64,000 nucleotides of DNA from NCBI GenBank assembly GCA_964036275.1, contig OZ038436.1:23658639-23722638 (forward strand), written 5' to 3'. Shown one piece after another: positions 1 to 10,283 of the stretch (within the stretch, counting starts at the first letter, position 1; each line of letters begins with the position of its first letter). Below the pieces are notes generated by a model. It was given only the letters and a program-made list of their open reading frames with translations. It had not been told where the DNA came from and did no database searches. Both the position numbers and the translations under genes were made by a program. The stretch comes from Litoditis marina (lineage: Eukaryota; Nematoda; Chromadorea; Rhabditida; Rhabditidae).

Positions 1-75
1 ATGTTCCCGAACACTGTATTCGAGTAAATTGTACAATTGTCCCCCCGAAATAGGTTGGAATCTGACCGACCCGTA

Positions 76-124
76 GTACAATCACCCCCTTCTCCCCCAC
101 CCCCATTGGGGGGGGTGATTGTAC
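76..124. repeat. Short foldback with C/G-rich arms
   Basis: GTACAATCACCCCC at 76-89 is the exact reverse complement of GGGGGTGATTGTAC at 111-124, so the segment can form a hairpin. It lies in the intron upstream of the first visible exon. A degenerate relative with the same GTACAATC and poly-G pieces is near 50880-50990, which suggests a small dispersed family. The rest of 1-305 shows no exon I can support. Confidence 0.55.
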
Positions 125-305
125 AACATCCTTCTTTACTGCAGGTTTGGATTGAGTGGAGGGCGATTGGTAAACAGGTCCGGGGCGAAAGGTGAGAGAG
201 GAGGGAGGGGGGAGGCAATTGTACAATTTTCTCCTGTATTCATTCGCATTTGGAGAAGAAAGTACTGTATTGATTGGGAGAAAGAAAAAAATGATGATGT
301 TTCAG

Positions 306-1775
306 GCACCCACGATCCCAATTACCAGACATTGGCCGGAGTTGGTGGAGATTGTTTTGGAGCAGATAAGAAAGAAGGTGCTGCTCCTGCTCCCAAAGCA
401 GCTGGTGCAGCTATGGCTGGAACTCACGATCCCAACTATCAGACTCTCGCTGGAGTTGGAGGAGACTGCTTTGGAGCGGACAAGAAGGGAGGTGCTGGAG
501 CTGCTGGAGGAGCTGCAGGACCCAAAAACCCAGAGAACATGGTATGAAAAAGCACTGTTTTTCCACGCATGTGTATTCCTAATGATCAGTTACAGTTAAG
601 GACAGCTAGAAACAGATGAAGTTTTGTTTTCAAACCACCAGGTTTTCATTCACATTTAAGTGGCCCGAAGTTTGTTCTCAGTAAGCAAGATAGTTTTGTC
701 AGTTATCCCGTGAAAAATAGACAGACCGCAAAGAGAGAATTAACGATGGTGACAGGAAGCAATATAATATACGTGATAACACATAGAAATGACGAAGACT
801 ATGTTTTGCATAACTAACCTAATGTCTCTTTTGAAGGGAGCCAAAGCTGGAACTCACGATCCGAACTATCAGACTCTGGCGGGAGTTGGAGGAGATGTTT
901 TCGGCGCTGACAAGAAAGCAGCAGCTGGTGGGGGTGGCAGCAAACCACAGGCACCTACCAACCAGGTAATTATTAGAACTCGAGAATTGTAGTGGAAATG
1001 TACAATATCAGTTATCGCAATTAGATGAAGATATATACGCATCGATGACAAGTAAGTGGTGTTCTACAGGGTGCAAAGGCAGCTACCCACGATCCGAACT
1101 ACCAGACCCTCGCTGGGGTGGGGGGAGATGTGTTTGGGGCTGACAAGAAAGCTGGGGCTGCTGGGGGGAAACCACAGGCACCCGCCAATCAGGTATACCC
1201 AGTTTCACCCAATCTTTCTCATTGTTAGGAAGAATTGTATACTTTAATGTTATTTAAACTTTGTAGTGGTAAAAGCTGAAAGCCAGAAGTTTTGTGGTAA
1301 AGGCAGTGAGCCGCCTTGAAGTTTTACTATCTCACTGTAATAGGACATGAACATCTGAAACGGACTATAGACACGGTTCGCTTGAAATGTTGTTTGTCTT
1401 TCTTGCAATTCATGTAATTCAGGGAGCCAAGGCTGCAACGCAGGACCCTAACTACCAAACTTTGGCTGGAGTGGGGGGAGATGTGTTTGGAAAAGACAGA
1501 AAGGACGGGGGAGCGGGAGGCAAACCCAAGGCCCCCACCAATCAGGTGAAACATTGGAGTGATTTAAGAAGAATTGGCATAAATAGTCCAGGTTGTAGTG
1601 CAATAGAAACAGTCGTGATGAAAACCATTCACCGAAACATATGATTAGTCCACACTATTGTTATACTTATTAGTTTCTTTCTGTTCAGGGAGCCAAGGCT
1701 GCTACCCAGGACCCCAATTATCAGACATTGGCCGGTGTGGGGGGAGACTGCTTCGGAAAGGACAGAAAGAAATAA
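306..1775 (+). CDS. Tandem-repeat protein with DPNYQTLAGVGGD modules (5' end outside the window)
   Basis: Coding exons are 306-541, 837-965, 1070-1192, 1423-1545 and 1689-1775 (stop TAA 1773-1775). They join in frame. The first visible exon begins one base into a codon, so an earlier exon lies upstream. Six copies of a module are seen: (G/A)T(H/Q)DPNYQTLAGVGGD(C/V)FG(A/K)D(K/R)K, followed by a Gly/Ala linker ending PxAPTNQ or PxAPANQ. Two modules lie in the first exon and one in each later exon. The exons from 837 onward start at phase 0 with Gly-Ala-Lys-Ala, so they are symmetric and could be added or lost without a frameshift. There is no signal peptide, membrane segment or enzyme motif in the visible part. 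I do not recognise a named family and assign no function. The repetitive, conserved and charged module suggests a structural or binding role, which is inference only. Confidence 0.8.
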
Positions 1776-1776
1776 A
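1771..1776 (+). terminator. AATAAA poly(A) signal overlapping the stop codon
   Basis: AATAAA at 1771-1776 contains the TAA stop of the repeat-protein gene (1773-1775). If it is used, the 3' UTR would be only about 15-25 nt. No other AATAAA was noticed in the next few hundred bases. Confidence 0.4.
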
Positions 1777-3501
1777 GTGTTGTATTTGTATCTTTTTCCA
1801 TACTTGCTATGATAAACATGTATTGTATGGAACAATTTTCCTTCAAAAACGTCTTCTTGGGAGCCCAGGAAAGGAGAAATACATCGTATTCCTGTATCGA
1901 TTTGATGAACTAGGATCATCTAAAAATATAATGTTAGAACTACGCATCGGGGAATACTTTCGATGAGAGAGTGGTTTGAATGAGAAAACTTGTTTTCATT
2001 CAAATTTTTCTCCCCAAAATTGTACAAACAGCAGCAACTGAAAAACAAGAAACTAGTTGGAGCGAATTTGTTCAGCGGATTCACTTTTCAACGCATTATC
2101 GTTTGCTGATGTACAAAAATGTCTACAGGTGGCTTTCCGAATTCACCCCACCTATATACCATGTGAAGATTTTGTCGAAAAGTTGTTACGATTGCTCCCT
2201 AACTCTAACAGTACTTAGAGGCCATCAAATAAATGCAATCGGCCCGAGTACATTTTTGAGTTAGGGCCTTAACGTAAAGTTACGCTAACGTAAAAAAGGG
2301 TAAAAAAACGCCGCCGCTCTACCAGCGTGCTCTACTTTAGTAGTCCTACTCATTCTAAGTGCCCCCCTTGCCGGACTCTTCTGAACTTTTTTTTATAGAT
2401 CATGAAAAATGTCAAATTTTTTATCTATTTTTGTTTCTCTTACCTCGTAATTTGAATGGAGCCTGCTGAAACTTGGCACAGCACAAGTGTACCATGAGCA
2501 AGTACTACCGACCAAATATCGATTGAAACTTCGTAATAGTTTTCGAGATAGAAATTTTCGAAGAAATTTTTTGCACTTTTGAAAAATTTTAAAATGAGAA
2601 AACGTTGCAATTTATTAAAGTTGGAGATCACTCAGGACCAGTATATTATTACACCTAAACATAAACACCTCAAATTCAATACCCGATTTTTAGTACACAA
2701 AAGTTGAAAAAGGGATACCTTTTATTTGGATCGATTTCCTATTGTTAACGTGCAGTTTGCTATTTGTTAATTAGAATATAGTATAGAGTTAATTGTCAGG
2801 TACTATATTTCGTACACGTGAAAACTACATCTCAGATGACGAGTGCTCTGTAAGCGTTGATAAAACTCAACAAAAATTTCATTCATTTCGGTGGGGCACA
2901 TGTTCAAAATGTGATTGAGTTTTTGAGATTTGTGCAAAAGATGTGCATACAGAATTGAAACAATTTGTTGGTAACGGATTTTGGAATTTCTCGAAAATAA
3001 TTTTTTAAATATCTTTTTTAGAAAAAAGTGAAACAGCCAAACTCATGCAGTAAATCCCAAATTGTGAACATAAACGAAGATCAATGGACCGGCAAAGTGT
3101 ACGGAAAATTGAGCAAAACCATTCAGCCGTTCTCGAGTTATTCAAGTTTTAAAAGTCCAACCCGTACTAGATACGGCGCAAATAGGTTCACTTTTAAGCT
3201 ACCCCGGACGCGGCATTTTCCCACGCCTCTCCTGATCGTCTAAATGATAGCCACGACTTGAAACTCATAGGGTAGGACCAATATTAGAAAAAGAATGCAA
3301 TGCCAAAAAATTAAGGTCAAAGGTCAACTATTGAATTTTTTAGCGCAATAAATATGATTTTGAGCTGAAATCGATATGGAAATAGATAGGTTCACAAGCT
3401 TAGTGTCATTGTATTCCACTACTCATGAACAACTCAGAAATTAAAACACGAGGCACATCGGAAAAAAACGAACCAAGTTACAGTAGTTTTTAACTTCAAG
3501 A

Positions 3502-3922
3502 TCAAACCATCAATTGATGACGTCACATACCAAGCATTTCACTAGCAAAAAAGTCAAGTTCTTTGAAATAGTTTTTTCCGGGCTCCAAGTTATTGCAAAC
3601 CGTAGATCATACTCATACGTGAAGACTTCATGAATCCTAAGCAACGACGAGTAATATTCAGAATGTCAGATTACGTCAAAAATGAACTACGTTCCAACTT
3701 TCTGAAACTCTCAGAACAAGTAGGAAAGAGTCCAAAAATGTTAAGATTGCATTATTTCACGAGGTGACGATCACGTCAAAAAAGATTTTGGAGGCCAGAA
3801 GACGTCCAGTCGGCAAACTACTCGAAGCAGTTTGAAACGTTCAGAAAAAAAGTAAGAAACGTGGTAACAACTTTAAATAAAGTTCCAAACACAGCTAACA
3901 TGCACGCTAGACGGGCACGCTC
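3502..3922 (+). repeat. Copy 1 of a 0.4-kb direct duplication
   Basis: Runs from the ATCAATTGATGACGTCAC segment to the GCTAACATGCACGCTAGACG segment. It is closely matched by 4126-4537 over almost its whole length, with scattered substitutions and small indels. It has a CRE-like TGACGTCA palindrome near its left end. Both copies keep overlapping short frames, but small indels and stops differ between copies, so I do not call a gene. Confidence 0.75.
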
Positions 3923-4125
3923 TCTTTCAATTCGAAATCAAGTAAACAACCTGAGTATCATGCATGTGATGACGTCACAGACAAACATGTTTACTACATT
4001 TTATTTGTACAGAGGAGTCATTTTCTTCTTTACAATTACCAAACAACGTGACCAGATAGAATATTTTGATTGATTGAATTATTGATTGATTTACAACAAA
4101 GTTACAATAATTCTTATGTTTTGAG

Positions 4126-4537
4126 CTCAAACTATCAATTGATGATGTCACATACCAAGCACTTCACTAGCAAAAAAGTCGAGTTCTTTGAAATAGTTTT
4201 TTCCGGGCTCCAAGTTATTGCAAACCGTAGATCATACTCATACGTGAAGACTTCATGAATCCTAAGCAACGACGAGTAATATTCAGAATGTCAGAAGACG
4301 TCAAAAATGGACTTCGTTCAAATTATCTGAAACTCTCAGAACGAGTAGGAAAGAGTCCAAAGAATGTTACGATCACTTTGTTTCACGGAGTGACGATCAC
4401 GTCAGATAAGATTCTGAAGGTCAGAAGACGTCAAGTCGTCAAACTACTCGAAGCAGTTTGAAACTTTCAAAAAAAGTAAGAAACGTGGTAACAACAAGTT
4501 GCAAAACATAGCTAACATGCACGCTAGACGGGCCCGC
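4126..4537 (+). repeat. Copy 2 of a 0.4-kb direct duplication
   Basis: Direct repeat of 3502-3922, separated from it by about 200 bp of unrelated sequence that holds another GATGACGTCAC motif. The CRE-like site at the left end has changed to GATGATGTCAC. No terminal inverted repeat or target duplication was recognised, so the mobile-element class is unknown. Confidence 0.75.
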
Positions 4538-5528
4538 GGCGTTAGCCGCGGGACCGGCTAGTCTATCTTCTACTTCTCTTTTGGATAATTTTTTGTATTT
4601 GAGATAATGTCATTTTCTATTAACGTGTCGAATTTTCTTACTGTACGTGTGTGTTATGTGTCTCAAAACTTGATTACTTGTAGGCTTTCACACTGAGTTA
4701 GAACTTTCGCGGTACTTTTGTACACATCACCGGCCAATCGAGCTCGGGATAACATCCCAACTCGGCCCGGGGTGTTTCATGCATACGGCCTCACGACACA
4801 CAGCCAAAATTCATTGGGTGATGCTCATTACCTCATTGAAAACAGTTTTTTTTCGGATGAAAATTTGTACACGACAGTCCGCGTACGAATAACTAGTGAG
4901 TATCAACTAGACTCTGACTGGATAGCGATCCGTTGTAATAAGTATGCGGTGAGTATGCACTAAAAACGGTTCAGAAAACGAGCTAAAAGTTCCATAACCT
5001 GTTCTGTTCCGTTGGAACAACACTGTATTCGTTTCTTCAATGAAAGTACAACAACCTCATCAGTAACTCTATTTAAATAGAACTTTATATGTATTCTTTA
5101 TCTGTTTCCAATCGAACATGCGGTAAGCGGCCGGCCTATTGTATGTGAAAGAGTACTTGACAGCCATAAACAGTGCATGTAATGTGAATCGCGGGCTTTG
5201 GGATGAGCCGAGTTGTTGACTCAGCTTGGAGTACGGTAGCAGCCCGTCTATGGGGAGGCATCCATCACAACTACTGACAGTCCACACCTGGTAATAACAC
5301 TAGCAGATGCACACCTCATATCACTTCCCTCATTCAGTCATTTGTATGATCTTCTTTCTTTCGCCCACTTTCCTCCCTCTCATATTACGCATCGCTCACA
5401 ATCAAACCTTTTACTATTTACAGTAGGGAATAGGCTCTACTGTTTTTAGAGCCAACCGAGTATTGAGAGAATCTTTTTCATGCGATATTGTTCCACACTG
5501 TCGAAGTTGACGTAGGGTTGACTACGAC

Positions 5529-5536
5529 TATAAATA
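5529..5536 (+). promoter_or_regulatory. TATA box candidate for the bHLH gene
   Basis: TATAAATA at 5529-5536 lies about 150 bp upstream of the ATG at 5678, and an acceptor-like TTTTACAG ends at 5657. A transcript starting 25-30 bp downstream of the TATA would be spliced or trans-spliced at 5657. This is position and motif evidence only. Confidence 0.35.
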
Positions 5537-5677
5537 TTTTCCTCTCCGATAGTTGTGACTCCTGCAGAAGCTAAGTTATTTTGAGCTAAACTGTACTTAT
5601 TTTCTTCGGTATTGTTTCATTAACTGTTAATTTTATCAACTATTTTTTATTTTACAGAACGACGATACTTGAGTGAT

Positions 5678-7842
5678 ATGTCGTTTTTGCCGCCAACCTT
5701 CACCCTGTACCCGAATGTTCTCTCGTTACCAGCTGCACATCAACAGGATGCGGCAGGTTAGTCGAACTTCAAATCAATTAGAGGTGTTAGTTGATGGCAA
5801 ACTTCCATTTCGAGAAAGGGGGTTAAACTATCAGGGGATATAACTCATGAGCTAGAGGCAAAGGTACACATTGCATAACTGAATTGAAGTGAGAAGTCGA
5901 TACATGTCATAACTTTAGAGCTCGACCAAAATCACGCAAACAAACAACAGAAACAACAGGCTTGACGCTTTGACACCAGAGAACTCTTTAAATATTTGAA
6001 TATTTCTAGTTTTTTGCCGTTTCAATCAATATTACCACTTCAAGTGAACTCCGCGGGGAAGAAGGTGGTTGACCCGTTTGACCCCGAGGCCACCGTACCC
6101 ATGCCATTCCAATTGGATGATAACTTCGGGTAAGCGGACAGTCTCAACCAGGCTTTCTTTTCTTCTAAAACGTATCCAATATAGTCCATTTCACGCTTTC
6201 GCTTACAACTACAGTATTATGATTTCCTCACATCGGAGTAATCAGTTCAATTCTTGAAATATTACGGTAGTTTCGACATAACTCGCTTGTCGAGCTCTAG
6301 CTAATGTATTTTGACGATGCTTCAAAGAGTTGTGTTTCAACTATTTTTGCTTATTTAATTTCACTTGGGTTGGAAAAAGCCGTGTATCCATTAAAAATAG
6401 TCTTTAAGAGAATATATTCCAGACCCTACGTTGTTTTGTCGTGCTTTTTCAAGAAGTTGACAGAGTGAACACGTTTCACGTAAAGGAACTCATGTGGTTG
6501 TTTTGGGAAAAAGATGTGTATCTAGTAAAAATAGTCGTTGACAGATTTGTATTTCAGACCATTCAGTACGTCTGTTTGGAAGAGAAATGAGCGGGAACGG
6601 TTCCGAGTCAGATGTGTTAACGATGGCTACGAGAAGTTGAGAAGATCTCTACCCATTTCCGATGGGTACGTTGTCTTATCGTGCTCATTCTAAAATAGAA
6701 CGAAGTAACCACGTAAAACGTGAACGAACAGCTAAGGTCGTATTTTGCGAGCTCAACTTTAAATAGCGTTCTATGGATTATCTTGTTCTAACAACTAGTT
6801 GGCGTGTGGGCGAAACTAGCGAACCTGGGCGTGGTGAGCCAGAGTACAATCAATGATCCTCAGAAACGTAATCGCTAGTTTTCCACGATTTACCAACTAC
6901 AAATGTGAGAGTGTGTACATCAATTAAGAGGCTGCGGACAGGCTAAGACATGTTACTGGTTGACCTACACGACCTCGTCTAGGCGACTACAAAAGTTGCT
7001 AGTATGGCAATTGCCTAAGTTTTCCTCAAGCAGAATTAAGGTATAGAATTTTTTATGCTTAGAAAATACCGCCACCGATGTGTTTTACACGTTTGATGTG
7101 ATACTTAAATTGTTAGAATATAATCTTTCATTATAAGAAATCTATTATTTTTTCAGTGACAAGCGAATCTCGAAAGTTGACACTTTGCGGTTGGCAATAC
7201 GGTACATCAAACACTTGGATGCAGTCCTCAAAAACGAGCAACACATTTACAGGTGAACATTTATTTTATTAAATATACCGATAGTTTCGAATCAATTATG
7301 AAACTACATAGGCGCAGAAATTGTTTTATGCTTGCAACCATTATCTAGGACGTTGGATACAAAAAAACCTCTCCGTTATCATCACAGAAGGTAAAGCAGT
7401 TTTCAATGGGATAGATCATAGATGTTTCCCAGTAAAACAGTCCGTACTCAGTTCAGTGAATTACTGTAAGTATACGGATGAGTGGAACGGAGTATACCAG
7501 CTATGCAATGTGCGTGCTGTTCGGGTGCATTTTTTAAAGCATTTTTTGCCGAAGGGCAAGTAGGTAGTAGTTTGACATCACATTTGGAGTTTTTCCTAAA
7601 CTCCAACCTAGCTAAACGCGCACTACAAACTAAGTTTCACACTTCAATAAGAGTTTGCAATCATATGAAATAAAGTATACTTAAGTTCAGACTTGTTTGA
7701 AATGAACTTGAATCAAACTAAAATCAGGCTATGCTTCGAATGTTTCTGTTTCAGATGTCGGTGTTTCCATGGCTTCAAAGAGGAGTCAGAAGGAAATATC
7801 CAGGTGGATATGTCAATGAAAAACACGAATCGCCCCATGTGA
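5678..7842 (+). CDS. Achaete-scute-like bHLH transcription factor, 151 aa
   Basis: Exons 5678-5756, 6045-6129, 6558-6665, 7157-7252 and 7755-7842 join to 152 codons including TGA. The acceptor at 6044 was chosen because the stronger-looking TCTAG at 6008-6009 would give the wrong frame. The basic region (RNERERFRVRCVNDGY, about residues 63-78) runs into helix 1 (EKLRRSLP), a short loop with DKRISKVDTLRLAIRYIKHL as the end of the loop and helix 2, then a Cys-containing tail (CRCFHGFKEESEG). The RNERER-RV-VN-GY and KRxSKVxTLRxAxxYIxxL signature is that of the achaete-scute class, closest to vertebrate ASCL3/4/5 and Caenorhabditis HLH-6-type factors. Such proteins bind E-boxes as heterodimers with E/Daughterless proteins in neurons or gland cells. 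The exact orthologue is uncertain. The start is 20 nt after an acceptor, possibly a trans-splice site. Confidence 0.85.
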
Positions 7843-10283
7843 TCCACTGTTTCACGGACGAAACTATTTGCTAGTCATTGTATTTTACGGTGTAAGTGTT
7901 ATTGAATATTCTGAATTTATGTTATTTGATACTTCACGGCAGTCTGTGTACAGAGAGTGACTAAATCTTCGTTGTTGTGTGTTGTTGATGAACGCTATCT
8001 ATAACTTACAAATTTGAACCGAAAATCAACGGGATCAAACTACAAACACAGCGGAATAGGGCAACAAACACCGTATTGTCTGCTTTTCGAAGAGCGAACC
8101 CTATGCAACAAAATATGTTAGCAGTCATTCGAACGGAAGTCAAAGTCATTCGAGTCATTGATACAATGGTACGAACTCTGTGGATACCAATTTCTCTGGT
8201 TGAATAGCATGAAAAGGGGGCGATGAATGGCTGCAATAGTCATAGATGCATCATGTAATTTGCGCCACCAACTGCATTTGCAATTTACATGTTGTAAACC
8301 CCGCCAAACTCTACAGGTAACCTATTTTTTGTGAAATATTCAGGTTAATTGCTAAATGGTACCCGAACTCACCTTGTCAAGCTCGACTATTTGGTTTAGG
8401 TTACCAAAAACGTACTACATTCCGAGGTAATCTGAAGATTGTTCTTCCAAAAAATGATTCGTTCACTAAGCAGCTTTTCTCATCTTGAGCTCTTTTACGA
8501 AAAAAAAATATTCCGGTACAGTTGGTACCCAGCATGCATTGACCATTACCATTACATACTGTAGATTTTCTCGCACGGCTCACTATAAGATTTCAAGACT
8601 TTATGTTTTGGTGAGAAACTTAAAATGAGACCCTGGAGTGTCCTCTTGCAGCGAGAGTAAGATGAATGTGCAAATATATCTGAATTAGTAAATCTGAATT
8701 AGTAAAGAAGATGATTTTTTCTGCGGTTCAAACTATATAAAAAAGAATTCTAGATGGATTTTTCAAAACATGTGAGAACCTTGAAGTTGACTGCAGATGA
8801 ACGTGTTGATTATTATGAAAAATCTTACCATTTCCATGAGTCCGTTTTTTTTTAATCAAATTATAATTGTGAGAACTTTTATGAACTGTGGGAAAAGGGC
8901 GCCCCAATCGGAGATATTTGAAATTCGCGGCAGCCGCAACGCGACCGCTCGCGGGTGTCTGTCTCTCGCGTGATGAATTCACCACTGCTGATCGATATCT
9001 CCGTCCAAGCTACCCGTCCCCGTTGTGTGATATTGTCGCAGTTTGATTTTCATATTGATCGCGCTACCGCTCTCTTATCTGGCTATAGACGGGTGTAATA
9101 ATTTAGTGCGTCCAACTGAGCGATATATCCCTTGTTTGCGGCAGACGTCTTCATTAGTATATTTCCACATACGAAATCACGAACGATAAGGAAACAAATC
9201 GACGTTATTCGAATTTCGAAAAACGGGTCAACTTACATGTGAAGGCGTATGACCGCGATTTTTAGTTGGTTCCTAAGTAAATGAACGTTCGAATGGTAAG
9301 CAACCTAAAATCTTTTGAAGCTGATTTATGTGAAGTCGGTTTTTATAAAGTCTAGTTTTGGGCGCCTATATGACAGTATTAGAAGATTATGAATCTAATA
9401 AGTTCTGTGTAGAAGAGATATCGTCAACAAGCGGACCATTTACTCTTTACTTTACTCCATCTTTACCGATACTATTTTTTTCTTAATAGGTAGAATTTCT
9501 CCGTTGTGTGAGCGATTTGAGGCAAAAGCGGGTAGTTTGTATAGTTCGTTGTTCTTTCGACCCAATCACATATGTTGATACGTTGCTGATTACTTCTATC
9601 TTTATAAGTCGGCACTTGGCATTTCACGATTCCACCTACTACGCGATACTATTGCCACAATGATAAGATAAATTGAATTTCGAAGGCACTTTCTTTTTTT
9701 TTTAAATTCGAAAGCCTCGACTTTCGAGCATGGTAAGAGGTTTTGGGTTTTGCGTACAGAAAACGACTCCTCTTACCGGTGAAGGCGTTTGGCGTAATTG
9801 TTTTGCTTTTGGTTCTTGGATCTTGGTTGATCAGATAATCTAATTTACTTGTCACTTTGTCAGTCAAATCGTTAGATGCATTCCATAGTAGTACTAGTAC
9901 ACAAATTTATGTATTCTTTGTTTGCTTTGGTCTCAGCCCCCTTATCACTAGTCGTTCACTCTCATCATTCTTTCTATTGTTTGTCTAACCTCCAGCTTAT
10001 CAGGTCAAACAAATCATTTACAACTGTATAGTAGCTGCTGTGGCCTATATCAGTGACTGTTTTTACCATTTACCTGGAACCTGGAATGTAATAAGCTGTT
10101 TATTAGTTTTATCTTTGGGGAAAACTAATCATATTTTCGACTTTTAAGCTTTTTTCGTTCATCAGATCGTTCAGCTTACTGCATCAATCATTTTGTCTAC
10201 TTCACTTTCTGCGTTTCAATTTTATTATTATATACATTGTCTGTGCTCTTCTGCAACTTGTTATATTAGCCTGTGTTATAGGT
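7843..10283. other. Intergenic region upstream of the Cdh1 gene
   Basis: No exon chain was found. A GC-richer island at about 8890-9060, with CGCGGCAGCCGC and CGACCGCTCGCGGG in otherwise AT-rich DNA, is a plausible promoter or first noncoding exon for the downstream Cdh1 gene, 1.2-1.4 kb away. A tract near 8026-8060 carries the dispersed GGGATCAAACTACAAACAC motif also seen near 35090. Confidence 0.4.
10274..10281 (+). promoter_or_regulatory. Acceptor directly before the Cdh1 start codon
   Basis: TGTTATAG ends at 10281, two bases before ATGATG. It is either the 3' splice site of a noncoding first exon or a spliced-leader trans-splice site. The very short leader fits nematode mRNAs, but the site is weaker than TTTCAG. 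Confidence 0.35.

Larger units (their letters stand above)
1776..5528. other. Intergenic region without a supported gene
   Basis: About 3.7 kb between the repeat-protein gene and the bHLH gene. All open frames here are short, lack splice-linked partners and have no recognisable protein features. The region contains the duplicated block described separately (3502-3922 and 4126-4537) and AT-rich filler. The part near 4700-5400 probably includes upstream regulatory DNA for the bHLH gene, but I see no site that can be named. Confidence 0.6.

Noticed and set aside
6010..6044. Upstream acceptor (TTTCTAG) for bHLH exon 2
   Set aside because: It would shift the frame relative to exon 1; the acceptor at 6044 restores it.
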